NCBI GenBank assembly: GCA_045596385.1
Contig: JAZOCC010000021.1
Span: forward strand, 124,001 to 188,000
DNA length: 64,000 nucleotides
Source of the DNA: SIG307 sp045596385
GTDB lineage: Bacteria; Bacillota; Clostridia; Lachnospirales; Lachnospiraceae
Reading direction: 5' to 3'
Shown here: piece after piece, positions 24,422-32,786 of the stretch
Position numbering within the stretch: position 1 is the first letter of the stretch
Layout: each line of letters starts with the position of its first letter
Program-made: the position numbers and the translations under genes
The notes under the pieces: model-generated
What the model was told of the DNA's origin: nothing
What the model saw: only the letters and a program-made list of their open reading frames with translations
Database searches by the model: none

Positions 24422-25369
24422 ATGCAGGAAGAAACATGTAAAGCAAAAATGAACCGGATCCGGTTTGCGGAGGAACTGTGCAGACAGGTACTTGTCGTAT
24501 TGGGGGACGGGTATGGGACGGAATTGTCCAGAGTTAGGAAGAACAATGGGGTAATAAAGGATGTGCTATATATCAGGAAAGGGGACAGTGAATGTATTCC
24601 GTGTTTTTATATGGATGAGTTGTACCGTTCTTATTGCGGAGGTGAAAATGAGTTCGGCCTTGCGGAGCATCTGGCAAACATTGTGCTGACCGAATGTGAA
24701 CGGGTGCGGGAGCAGGTACCGGATTTTTTGGAACGTGATTGGATAGTGAGTCACTTGTTTGTACGCCTGATTCAGGCGGAGAGCAATACGGAATGGTTGC
24801 AGGATGCTGTTTATGTAGAGTATTTGGATTTATTGGCAGTGTTTTATGTATTAACAGAGGATTCGGAAGACGGTATTAAGAGTTATCAGTTACCGAGGAA
24901 TGTATGGGAGACATTGGAGTTTGGCACTGCGGAAGAATATTTTCCGGTAATTGTAGAGAATACACGACGCTTGTTCCAGGAGAAATTGTGGTGTGTAGAG
25001 CATGCGGTAAGAGAATGCAGAATTGCCGGTGAAGAGCCGGAGTCCGCGATTCTTGTTTCGGCAGAGGAGTATGTGTCCAGGCAGTTATATGTGTTGTCTA
25101 ATTACAGAAGAATTAATGGTGCGGCGGTAGTGCTTTATCCGGAACTGTTACGTTGCTTGGGAGAAAAGTTCGGCGGAAATTATTATGTAATTCCAAGCAG
25201 TGTGCATGAAGTGTTGTTGTTGAAAGAAACAAAGGAGGAAGAAACGGGAGCGCTGAACCGTATGGTGCGGACGGTGAACGAACAGCAGGTATTGCCGGAA
25301 GAAGTATTATCAAATCATGTGTATTTTTATTCGATGGAGAAAGATACCTTATGCAGTATAACGGAGTAG
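24422..25369 (+). CDS. DUF5688 family protein
   Basis: A 315-residue soluble protein. The C-terminal signature AAVVLYPELLRCLGEKFG followed by YYVIPSSVHEVLLL matches DUF5688, a family widespread in Lachnospiraceae. No catalytic motif is evident and no signal peptide is seen. ATG 24422 follows AAAGGCG; an in-frame ATG at 24338 has no good ribosome binding site. Function unknown. Confidence 0.75.
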   Translation: MQEETCKAKMNRIRFAEELCRQVLVVLGDGYGTELSRVRKNNGVIKDVLYIRKGDSECIPCFYMDELYRSYCGGENEFGLAEHLANIVLTECERVREQVPDFLERDWIVSHLFVRLIQAESNTEWLQDAVYVEYLDLLAVFYVLTEDSEDGIKSYQLPRNVWETLEFGTAEEYFPVIVENTRRLFQEKLWCVEHAVRECRIAGEEPESAILVSAEEYVSRQLYVLSNYRRINGAAVVLYPELLRCLGEKFGGNYYVIPSSVHEVLLLKETKEEETGALNRMVRTVNEQQVLPEEVLSNHVYFYSMEKDTLCSITE

Positions 25370-25401
25370 TAGAAGTGCAACGCATCTTCCGGTTCGTATA
25401 A

Positions 25402-25438
25402 AACGGAAAAGGCACCTGACGGAGATGTCGGGTGCCTG
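25402..25438 (-). terminator. Terminator of the minus-strand secreted-protein gene
   Basis: On the minus strand AGGCACCCGAC pairs with GTCAGGTGCCT (25437-25410) followed by TTTCCGTTTT. Confidence 0.75.
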
Positions 25439-25460
25439 AAATTCAAAAAGAAAGAGATTG

Positions 25461-26558
25461 TTATTCTTCAGAGGAGTTGGAAACAAGTAACTGATAAAAC
25501 TCCTTCAAATCATCGTCGGACATTAACGCCTCCTGCATGGAAGTGTTGGTCTGTTTTGCAAGCTCTTGTATGGTATCGCTTTGAATCAGGGATGCGCAAT
25601 ACGCATCGGTATCCAAAGAGGTAATGCCTAAATAAATGGACGGAATGCCGGTGGCTTCGTCAACTTCGATATAATAGGACTCCATACAAGGAGCAGGGGT
25701 ATCGGAGAAGACAATCTTTTCCTTATGGGTAACAAATGCTACATAGTCAAATTCGTTGATTCCGTTATAAATTAAAAAGTCATAATCCGAAAAGGTCTCT
25801 GTCACGGAATAACGAGAATCGATATAGGTCAGATTCAGGTAGTCCGGATTGGTGACGCATTGCTTTAATAAAGGCTCGTTTACTGCCAGACACGCATTAT
25901 GATAACGACGAATCAGAGTGGAAACAGCCAGTTCTAAAGCATCTCCCGATTGGCGGGCCTGAGTGAACACCTCTGCGGTTTTTTCGGAAAGGGGCGTGGT
26001 CTGAATCAGGAATGTGCCGTCAGCCAGGCGCTTTACATAATATTCAGAAAAATGCGGTACCGAAATCTGAATATCACTGTAATAAAGCGAGTAAGTGGCG
26101 TATACAATAGAAAAGACGCCGTCGATACCCGGTCTGGAATACAGCTCCAGATTCTCAAGTCTTTTTACATTTTTGCAATCGTTTTCCATGACCGAGATAT
26201 CAAAATGGCTTACATCGGTAACAAGCGTAGCGATGGTTCCCGGGTCATTGTTATAATAGGCGGTAATATATGCGGTTACCAAGTCTGATACTTCAGGAAG
26301 CGGTTCCTTTAAATCGCCGGTAAGTAACGGAAGAAATGTGACATCCGGTGTAACAGCCGGTGTCGGTGTTGCTTTCGGCGTGCCGGTAGCAGAAGAAACA
26401 GGATCGGAATTGTGAACCGGAGTAGGTGTCGCAGTCACAGAGCCTGTAGGAGACACGGAGGTGCCGGTAGACACTTTGGGCTGCGGATATAATAAGAAGG
26501 AGAGCCCCAGCACTAACGCGGAACTGCAGATGGCAGAAATACATCGTTTAAATTTCAT
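25461..26558 (-). CDS. Secreted or membrane-anchored protein with T/P-rich linker
   Basis: A 365-residue protein with a basic N-terminus and a hydrophobic segment (ALVLGLSFLLY) that could be a signal peptide or anchor; no lipobox cysteine follows. Residues about 30-75 are rich in T, P, S and A (TPTP repeats), a cell-wall-spanning style linker. The rest (about 80-365) is a soluble domain that is not recognised. The start at 26558 follows AAAGGAGGAGC. Similar TPTP linkers occur in the LCP protein at 49477. Confidence 0.6.
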   Translation of the reverse strand: MKFKRCISAICSSALVLGLSFLLYPQPKVSTGTSVSPTGSVTATPTPVHNSDPVSSATGTPKATPTPAVTPDVTFLPLLTGDLKEPLPEVSDLVTAYITAYYNNDPGTIATLVTDVSHFDISVMENDCKNVKRLENLELYSRPGIDGVFSIVYATYSLYYSDIQISVPHFSEYYVKRLADGTFLIQTTPLSEKTAEVFTQARQSGDALELAVSTLIRRYHNACLAVNEPLLKQCVTNPDYLNLTYIDSRYSVTETFSDYDFLIYNGINEFDYVAFVTHKEKIVFSDTPAPCMESYYIEVDEATGIPSIYLGITSLDTDAYCASLIQSDTIQELAKQTNTSMQEALMSDDDLKEFYQLLVSNSSEE

Positions 26559-26597
26559 GAAAGCTCCTCCTTTGCATTTTTTTAACAACCTTTACTT

Positions 26598-26626
26598 ATC
26601 ATACCAAAAAAATTAAAGAAAATCAA
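26598..26626 (-). promoter_or_regulatory. Promoter of the secreted-protein gene
   Basis: On the minus strand TTGATT (26626-26621), a 17-bp spacer and TATGAT (26603-26598). Confidence 0.7.
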
Positions 26627-26636
26627 CTGTTTCTAC

Positions 26637-26665
26637 TTGACCAAATGTTGTTAATTGGATATAAT
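26637..26665 (+). promoter_or_regulatory. Promoter of tRNA-Arg
   Basis: TTGACC (26637-26642), a 17-bp spacer and TATAAT (26660-26665), about 10 bases before the tRNA. Confidence 0.85.
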
Positions 26666-26674
26666 GTGTATATT

Positions 26675-26748
26675 GCATCTGTAGCTCAGTGGATAGAGCA
26701 ATGGTTTCCGGAACCATGTTAGCGGGGGTTCGAGTCCCTTCAGATGCA
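26675..26748 (+). tRNA. tRNA-Arg (anticodon CCG)
   Basis: A full cloverleaf: acceptor GCATCTG/CAGATGC with discriminator A, D-arm with TAGCTCAGTGG, anticodon stem ATGGT/ACCAT with loop TTCCGGA (anticodon CCG, reading CGG), and T-loop TTCGAGT. CCA is not encoded. Seven Ts follow the discriminator. Confidence 0.95.
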
Positions 26749-26815
26749 TTTTTTTCTTTATATACAGAGAGGTATCATGTAGAATGCGTTTTGCCGGGAG
26801 GGCAGTACGATGAGG

Positions 26816-26855
26816 GCTTTTCCGCAGGCAGAACGCGGGAAAGCTTTTTCTTTTT
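26816..26855 (+). terminator. Leader terminator immediately before rluF
   Basis: GCTTTTCCGC (26816-26825) pairs with GCGGGAAAGC (26835-26844) with one G.U pair and a 9-base loop, then TTTTTCTTTTT. The T-run abuts the rluF ribosome binding site (26856-26860), so rluF transcription must pass through it. An upstream stretch, GCGTTTTGCC (26786-26795), can pair with GGCAGAACGC (26827-26836) and would exclude the terminator, an attenuator-like arrangement. Confidence 0.75.
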
Positions 26856-26866
26856 GGAGGATGATG

Positions 26867-27781
26867 ATGAAAGCGAAAAAATTTGCAGCGGAGGAAGTCG
26901 CAGAAGGCGTAAGAATTAATAAGTATCTGGCGGATGCAGGTGTGTGTTCCAGACGTGCGGCGGACGGGTTTATCGAAGAAGGTAAGGTATTTATTGACGG
27001 AGAACGTGCGGTGATGGGAAGCCGTGTTCTGCCGGGACAGACCGTAGTGTTTAACGGGAAGGAATTAAAAAAGGAAGAGGACCTGGTGCTTTTGGCTTTA
27101 AATAAGCCGAGAGGAATCGTTTGTACCAGTGATAAGAGAGAGCCGGATAATGTGGTAGATTTCGTAAATTACGGAAAGCGTATTTACCCGATCGGACGTC
27201 TGGATAAGGATTCGGAGGGACTGCTTCTTTTGACGAACGACGGCGATATCGTAAATAAGATTCTTCGTGCCGGAAATTATCATGAAAAAGAATATATCGT
27301 AAAAGTAAATAAGATGATTACGAAGGAGTTTTTGCAGGGAATGGCAGGGGGAGTACCGATTTTGGATACCGTGACCAGACCGTGTAAGATTGAAGCTTTG
27401 GACAAGTACCGTTTTAAGGTAATTCTGACCCAGGGACTGAATCGTCAGATTCGTCGTATGTGTGAGTATTTCGGATATCGTGTGGTACATCTACAGAGAG
27501 TACGTATTATGAATATCCGTCTGGGACATTTGAAACTGGGCGACTACCGGAAACTGACCCCACAGGAGCTTTCGGAGTTGCAGAGCTTGATTCGGAAGTC
27601 TTCCAATACACCGGTGCTTCATGATGCGTCCAAAAGCGAAGGTAGTGTGACCTATGCGGTTCCGAAGGAGAAGAAAGCGGTCGGGACGGAAGGGCGTACG
27701 GACAGGGAAAAATCCGGAAGATCGGGAAAAGGAAAGCCGGAGTTCGAAAAAAGAGGCGTGAACAGTTACCGGAAAGCGTAG
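26867..27781 (+). CDS. rluF: 23S rRNA pseudouridine synthase RluF-like
   Basis: A 304-residue pseudouridine synthase. An N-terminal S4 RNA-binding domain (RINKYLADAGVCSRRAAD) precedes the catalytic part with the aspartate motif PIGRLDKDSEGLL and the RluF-type VPILDTVTRPCK and GLNRQIRRMCEYFGY. RluF converts U2604 of 23S rRNA in E. coli; related enzymes may differ in site. Three ATGs follow each other (26861, 26864, 26867); spacing from GGAGG favours the third. Expression is probably controlled by the leader terminator at 26816. Confidence 0.85.
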   Translation: MKAKKFAAEEVAEGVRINKYLADAGVCSRRAADGFIEEGKVFIDGERAVMGSRVLPGQTVVFNGKELKKEEDLVLLALNKPRGIVCTSDKREPDNVVDFVNYGKRIYPIGRLDKDSEGLLLLTNDGDIVNKILRAGNYHEKEYIVKVNKMITKEFLQGMAGGVPILDTVTRPCKIEALDKYRFKVILTQGLNRQIRRMCEYFGYRVVHLQRVRIMNIRLGHLKLGDYRKLTPQELSELQSLIRKSSNTPVLHDASKSEGSVTYAVPKEKKAVGTEGRTDREKSGRSGKGKPEFEKRGVNSYRKA

Positions 27782-27854
27782 TGGTTTGCGAATGCGGCTG
27801 TATCGGTTTGTAATGGATCCGGAAGGACGGGACAGCCGAAAAGGAGGAATGTCG

Positions 27855-29828
27855 ATGATGGGTGAATCAAAACAGATGGAACGTATGCGTGAGCTGCATC
27901 GGATTTTGAAAGAGGCGGCAAAGGCGTATTATCAGGATAGTTCCGAAATTATGAGCAATTACGAATATGATGCATTGTACGACGAGTTGGTGGTGTTGGA
28001 AAAAGAAACCGGTATTGTACTGGCGGACAGTCCGACCGTAAAGGTAGGCTACGAGATTGTCAGTGAGTTGCCGAAAGAGGCTCATGCCGCACCGATGTTG
28101 TCTTTGGACAAGACAAAGGATCGACAATCCCTTGCAGACTGGTTGCAGGGAAGAGCCGGTGTGCTGTCCTGGAAGTTAGACGGTCTTACCAATGTACTTA
28201 CCTATGAGAACGGAGAACTGGTGAAGGGTGTCACCAGAGGAAATGGTGAAATCGGAGAAATTATTACAAATAACGTAAAAGTATATAAAAATGTACCGCT
28301 TACGATTCCGTATAAGGGAACGTTAACCGTTCGCGGTGAGGCAATCATTACCTATTCCGAGTTTGAGCGAATCAACGGAGAGATTGCAGAGGCGGAGGCG
28401 AAGTATAAGAACCCGCGAAATCTTTGTAGTGGTACGGTGCGTCAGTTAAACAACGAGATTACGGCACAGAGAAATGTATTGTTCTATGCTTACACTTTAG
28501 TAACGGCAGAAGAAGATTTGCAGTTCACAACAAGAAGCGAGCAGATGGATTTCTTAGCAAAGCAGGGCTTTACCTGTGTGGAGCATGTACTCGTGACACC
28601 GGAGACAGTTGTAGAACAAATCGGAAACATGGAAGCAAAGCTTTCGGAAAATGATTTTCCGTCGGACGGTCTGGTGCTTACCTTTGACGATATTGCCTTT
28701 GCGAACAGTCTTGGCAGAACTGCAAAGTTTCCGCGGGATTCCATCGCTTTTAAGTGGGCAGACGAGATCGCGGAGACGGAGCTTTTAGAAATCGAGTGGA
28801 GCGCATCAAGAACCGGCCTTATCAATCCGGTGGCCATATTTGCTCCGGTAGAACTGGAGGGAACCACCGTATCCCGCGCCAGCATTCATAACGTGAGTAT
28901 TATGGAAAGTCTTGCTCTCGGTATCGGCGACACGATACAGGTGTATAAGGCAAATATGATTATTCCGCAGATTGCGGCGAATCTCACAAAGAGCGGTACC
29001 GCAAAGCCGCCGGCATGTTGTCCGGTGTGCGGAGAGCAGACAAGTCTTAAGACGGAGAACGAAGTTAAGTCGTTGTATTGCGTCAATGCAGAGTGCCCGG
29101 CAAAGAAGGTAAAGTCCATTGCTCATTTTGTGACCAGAGATGCCATGAATATTGAAGGATTGTCTGAGGCCACCATCGAGAAGTTTTTAAACGAAAAGAT
29201 TATTACGAAAGCGGCGGATTTGTTCCGGCTGGCGGACCATAAAGAAACCATTACCACAATGGAAGGCTTTGGAGAGAAGTCCTATGCGAACCTTATTGCT
29301 TCCGTGGAGGCGGCAAGAACCGTAACTCCGGCGAGACTTTTGTATGCGTTGGGCGTTCCAAATATCGGGGTATCCACCGCAAAGGTCATCTGTCGTTCCT
29401 TGGAAGAGGATATGGAGCGTGTCATGAACGCTACAGCGGAGGAACTGGTGACGGTAGAGGGCATCGGTGAGGTGATTGCAGAGGCGTTTGTAGAGTATTT
29501 TGCGACAGAGAAGAACCGGGCGGAAGCGGAGGAATTGCTTTCTCTTGTGACCCTGGAGAGACCGGTAGCGATGCTGGCGTCTGAAATTGCGGGAAAGACA
29601 TTTGTCATTACCGGCAAGGTATTTCAGTTTGACGGACGTTCTGCACTAAAGGCGTTTATTGAGGAGCGGGGCGGCAAGGTGGCCGGCAGTGTATCCGCAA
29701 AGACCGATTATTTGATTAACAACGATGCAACATCCCAGTCGTCGAAGAATAAAACGGCGCGAGAATTAAATGTACCTGTCATTACGGAAGAGGAATTCCT
29801 GACAATGGTGGGCGGAAAGGAAGAATAA
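27855..29828 (+). CDS. ligA: NAD-dependent DNA ligase LigA
   Basis: A 657-residue ligase with all domains: the N-terminal Ia and adenylation domains containing the nucleophile lysine (KLDGL, K107), an OB fold, a four-cysteine zinc finger (CCPVCG ... CVNAEC), helix-hairpin-helix motifs and a C-terminal BRCT domain (GKTFVITGKVFQFDGR). It seals nicks using NAD+. Of several ATGs, 27855 gives a 7-base spacing from AAGGAGG. metA begins 4 bases after its stop. In Bacillus pcrA and ligA are neighbours; here they are about 8 kb apart. Confidence 0.93.
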   Translation: MMGESKQMERMRELHRILKEAAKAYYQDSSEIMSNYEYDALYDELVVLEKETGIVLADSPTVKVGYEIVSELPKEAHAAPMLSLDKTKDRQSLADWLQGRAGVLSWKLDGLTNVLTYENGELVKGVTRGNGEIGEIITNNVKVYKNVPLTIPYKGTLTVRGEAIITYSEFERINGEIAEAEAKYKNPRNLCSGTVRQLNNEITAQRNVLFYAYTLVTAEEDLQFTTRSEQMDFLAKQGFTCVEHVLVTPETVVEQIGNMEAKLSENDFPSDGLVLTFDDIAFANSLGRTAKFPRDSIAFKWADEIAETELLEIEWSASRTGLINPVAIFAPVELEGTTVSRASIHNVSIMESLALGIGDTIQVYKANMIIPQIAANLTKSGTAKPPACCPVCGEQTSLKTENEVKSLYCVNAECPAKKVKSIAHFVTRDAMNIEGLSEATIEKFLNEKIITKAADLFRLADHKETITTMEGFGEKSYANLIASVEAARTVTPARLLYALGVPNIGVSTAKVICRSLEEDMERVMNATAEELVTVEGIGEVIAEAFVEYFATEKNRAEAEELLSLVTLERPVAMLASEIAGKTFVITGKVFQFDGRSALKAFIEERGGKVAGSVSAKTDYLINNDATSQSSKNKTARELNVPVITEEEFLTMVGGKEE

Positions 29829-29832
29829 TAAT

Positions 29833-30738
29833 ATGCCTGTTAAAGTAAGTAATTTTTTACCTGCAAAAAAGATATTGGAAGCAGAGAACATTTTTGTGAT
29901 GGACGAGAGCCGTGCTATGACCCAGGATATCCGTCCGCTACGAATTGCAATCTTAAATTTGATGCCGCTTAAGGAGGACACGGAGTTACAGCTTCTTCGT
30001 AGTTTTTCCAATACACCGCTTCAGATTGAGGTGACCTTTTTAACCACGGCAAGCTATGTGGGAACGAATACGCCCCTCAGCCATCTGGAACAGTTTTATA
30101 TGACCTTTGAGGATGTGAAGGAGAAGAAGTTCGACGGTCTCATTATTACCGGTGCGCCGGTAGAGCAGATGGAGTTTGAGGACGTGGCGTATTGGGAGGA
30201 ATTAAAGCAGATCATGGACTGGTCCGAAACCAATGTAACCTCCACCCTTCATATTTGCTGGGGGGCACAGGCGGGACTGTTCCATCATTACGGCGTGCAC
30301 AAGGAAATGCTTCCTGCAAAGCTTTCCGGTGTTTACCGTCATCGGGTGTTGAATCGTAAGGAGCCTCTGGTACGGGGCTTTGATGATGAGTTTTATGCGC
30401 CTCATTCCCGCTATACCGGCATTTCTAAGGAGGATGTGGAAAAGAGCGGCATGTTTACCGTGCTTGCGGAAAGTGACGAGGCGGGATATTTTATCCTGCT
30501 TGCGGAGGGTGGAAAGAACATTTTTGTTCTGGGCCATCCGGAGTACGACCGTCTGACCCTGGATAAAGAATACAAGCGTGATGTGGCAAAGGGTATTAAC
30601 CCGGATATTCCGGTGAATTACTATCCGGACAACGACCCGGAGAAAAAACCGCTGCTTATGTGGCGTTCCCATGCCAATGCGCTCTACAGTAACTGGTTAA
30701 ACTACTACGTATACCAGAATACGCCGTATGAGTGGTAG
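29833..30738 (+). CDS. metA: Homoserine O-acetyltransferase (MetA family)
   Basis: A 301-residue MetA-type acyltransferase acylating homoserine in methionine synthesis. The catalytic Cys (C142, HICWGAQA), His (H235) and Glu (E237, LGHPEYD) are in place. Position 111 is glutamate (TGAPVEQ). In this family Glu111 goes with acetyl-CoA use and Gly111 with succinyl-CoA, so acetyl transfer is predicted despite the family name succinyltransferase. It follows ligA by 4 bases; no SAM riboswitch fits in that space. A terminator follows. Confidence 0.9.
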   Translation: MPVKVSNFLPAKKILEAENIFVMDESRAMTQDIRPLRIAILNLMPLKEDTELQLLRSFSNTPLQIEVTFLTTASYVGTNTPLSHLEQFYMTFEDVKEKKFDGLIITGAPVEQMEFEDVAYWEELKQIMDWSETNVTSTLHICWGAQAGLFHHYGVHKEMLPAKLSGVYRHRVLNRKEPLVRGFDDEFYAPHSRYTGISKEDVEKSGMFTVLAESDEAGYFILLAEGGKNIFVLGHPEYDRLTLDKEYKRDVAKGINPDIPVNYYPDNDPEKKPLLMWRSHANALYSNWLNYYVYQNTPYEW

Positions 30739-30781
30739 GAAACGTTGATCCTATGAAACGAATATCAATTTAAGAAGAATG

Positions 30782-30826
30782 AAAGTTGCCGTACAAGCAC
30801 ATTTTGTAGGGCAACTTTTTTCTTTT
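30782..30826 (+). terminator. Intrinsic terminator after metA
   Basis: AAAGTTGCC (30782-30790) pairs with GGCAACTTT (30810-30818), followed by a T-rich tract. Confidence 0.85.
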
Positions 30827-30846
30827 TCAAAAAAACCAATGCCCTA

Positions 30847-30897
30847 TTGACAAACTGTTTATAACAGTATATACTGTTCATATCGGATATAAACAGT
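30847..30897 (+). promoter_or_regulatory. Promoter-operator of the second GntR/ABC operon
   Basis: TTGACA (30847-30852), a 17-bp spacer and TATACT (30870-30875). The -10 lies inside a perfect 16-base palindrome AACAGTATATACTGTT (30863-30878), with flanking half-sites ACTGTTTAT (30854-30862) and ATAAACAGT (30889-30897). The placement mirrors 10920-10969. Confidence 0.85.
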
Positions 30898-30917
30898 ATG
30901 AGAACAGGAGGTATCTT

Positions 30918-31286
30918 ATGAAGATTCTGCAAAACTCAGAGATTCCGATTTATAAACAAATAGCGATGCAGCTAAAGGAAGAGATTCTAAGCGGGAAGCT
31001 TACCGCAGGAGAGTATCTTCCCAGCATCAGAGGGCTTGCCAAGGATTTGAAAATCAGTGTGATTACAACCATGAAAGCCTACGAAGAACTTTGCGCAGAA
31101 GGTTTAGTGACCTCGGTACAGGGAAAGGGATTTGTGGTAAATCCTCAGGATACTGCCATGATACGGGAGCAGAGACTCAGAGAAGTGGAGGATCACCTGT
31201 TGGAGGCGTTAGAGGCTGCAAAAACAATCGGAATGACCGTAGAAGAAGTAAAAGATTTGATTACCGTGTTAGACCACGCGGAGTAA
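30918..31286 (+). CDS. GntR-family (YtrA subfamily) regulator
   Basis: A 122-residue regulator closely similar to that at 12746: IPIYKQIAMQLKEEILSGKL, LPSIRGLAKDLKISVITTMK, and a short C-terminal helix. As first gene of its operon it can act as an autoregulator on the palindrome at 30863. The ribosome binding site is ACAGGAGGT. The downstream ATPase starts 10 bases after its stop. Confidence 0.9.
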   Translation: MKILQNSEIPIYKQIAMQLKEEILSGKLTAGEYLPSIRGLAKDLKISVITTMKAYEELCAEGLVTSVQGKGFVVNPQDTAMIREQRLREVEDHLLEALEAAKTIGMTVEEVKDLITVLDHAE

Positions 31287-31296
31287 GGAGCGAAGG

Positions 31297-32181
31297 ATGG
31301 ACAGTGTAATAGTTGCAAAGGGATTGGTAAAAAAGTATAAGAAGTTTACCCTTGGACCGGTGGATTTGGAGATCCCGAAGGGATTTTCCACCGCATTAAT
31401 CGGTGCCAACGGTGCCGGTAAGACTACGTTACTCGATACGATTTGCGGAATTGTGGCGCCGAGTGCGGGCGAGGTTACCTATTTCGGTAAGATTACGGAT
31501 ATTGAGGAGGGTGAGACGAAGGAGCGTATCGGCTATTTGGCAGCTCAGGGCATGTATCCGATGAGCTGGACCCCGTATGATGTGGCAATGGCCAATAAGC
31601 TGGGATTTACAGGGTTCCATGAAGAACAATATTGGGAGCTTTGTAAGAAGTACGGTGTGGCACAGGAAGGGGAAAGGAGTCAGACCCTGATGAAGATGTC
31701 CGACGGTAACCGTATCCGCCTTTGTCTGGCGGCGGTATTTGCAAGAGATACGGAGCTTCTGGTGCTGGACGAGCCGGGGTCCAACTTGGACCCGCTGATG
31801 CGTGACCGTCTTTGCGGACAGTTCAGAGAGTACTTAGAAGAGGGGGACGGAGAAAAGACGATTCTGTTTTCTACCCACAACATTGCGGACATGGAAAATG
31901 TAACGGACTATGCGGTTTTGATGTATAACGGTGCAGTCATTGAAGCCGGCTTTGTCAATGACCTGTGTGAGCGTTACATTCTGATATCCGGAGAACGTGC
32001 TACCTTTGATAAGATTAAGAGAAGTCTTCTGGTGGAGGACCGGAACATGAGTACTTGCTTCGGTTTTGCCAAGGCAGAGGAAAGGGCTAAATTGGAAGAA
32101 GCGGGAGCAGTGGTGGAAACGCCGAATTTGCAGCAGCTCAGTATTTTCCTGCTTCGGTATGCGGAACAGCAGAATTCCTAG
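31297..32181 (+). CDS. ABC transporter ATP-binding protein, degenerate signature
   Basis: A 294-residue ATPase with Walker A GANGAGKTT (36-44), Walker B LLVLDE (154-159) and switch His (H194). The signature motif reads MSDGN (134-138) rather than LSGGQ, and a D-loop SNLDP follows. Such changes occur in some YtrB/exporter families. It pairs with the membrane proteins downstream, which lie in the same operon. Confidence 0.85.
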   Translation: MDSVIVAKGLVKKYKKFTLGPVDLEIPKGFSTALIGANGAGKTTLLDTICGIVAPSAGEVTYFGKITDIEEGETKERIGYLAAQGMYPMSWTPYDVAMANKLGFTGFHEEQYWELCKKYGVAQEGERSQTLMKMSDGNRIRLCLAAVFARDTELLVLDEPGSNLDPLMRDRLCGQFREYLEEGDGEKTILFSTHNIADMENVTDYAVLMYNGAVIEAGFVNDLCERYILISGERATFDKIKRSLLVEDRNMSTCFGFAKAEERAKLEEAGAVVETPNLQQLSIFLLRYAEQQNS

Positions 32182-32192
32182 GAGGGATACAA

Positions 32193-32777
32193 ATGAGGGA
32201 GCTTGGTTGGAGTTTATGGAAACAGCGGTGGGCATTTCTTGCATTTGGAATACTGGTCGGCTTTTGCGGATGGATGTTTTATCTGGTGCTGCCCGAGCGA
32301 AGCGTGTTTGAAATGTGCTACCGTATGGCCTTTGTGATGTTACAGATGGTATTTCTGATATTACAAAGAGAACGTTTTCAGATTGTATTGCGGAAGGACG
32401 GTGCAACCCGGTTTTACCGCAGTATGACCCATGCGTGGGAAAAGGAACAGAAGCGTTTTTTGTGGCTTGACTTGTTTTGTGTGGCAGTACTTGCTGTATT
32501 GCTTGCGGTAGGGCTGATTTTCCGAAGTGAGCTGAGTGAGACATTATTACCGTTTGCGATGGTGGTATTTTTTCTCATCTACATGCCTACTTCCGGAATT
32601 ATGGCCTGTGTGCCGTATGTCTGGTGGGTGCTTGAAATCGCATTTGCGGCAGTATTTATCTGTGTCCCGGCCCTTGATGTTACACCGCTTCTTTGCGCGG
32701 GAACGGCAGTGGTGGCAGGCGTGATACAGGGACTGTTGTACCGGTTTGTGAAAAAACTGTGGGACTCGGAGAATTAG
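32193..32777 (+). CDS. ABC operon membrane protein
   Basis: A 194-residue protein with five or six hydrophobic segments. It follows the ATPase by 11 bases behind AGGAGGG and precedes three related membrane proteins. Not recognised as a named family; it is probably a subunit or a partner of the transporter. Confidence 0.55.
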   Translation: MRELGWSLWKQRWAFLAFGILVGFCGWMFYLVLPERSVFEMCYRMAFVMLQMVFLILQRERFQIVLRKDGATRFYRSMTHAWEKEQKRFLWLDLFCVAVLAVLLAVGLIFRSELSETLLPFAMVVFFLIYMPTSGIMACVPYVWWVLEIAFAAVFICVPALDVTPLLCAGTAVVAGVIQGLLYRFVKKLWDSEN

Positions 32778-32786
32778 GAGGCGTCT

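Noticed and set aside
26784..26813. Nine-codon ORF annotated as a real gene
   Set aside because: It has only a weak ribosome binding site and is too short to support alone; it is reported only as part of the rluF leader finding.
29820..29833. SAM riboswitch in front of metA
   Set aside because: Only 4 bases separate ligA from metA.
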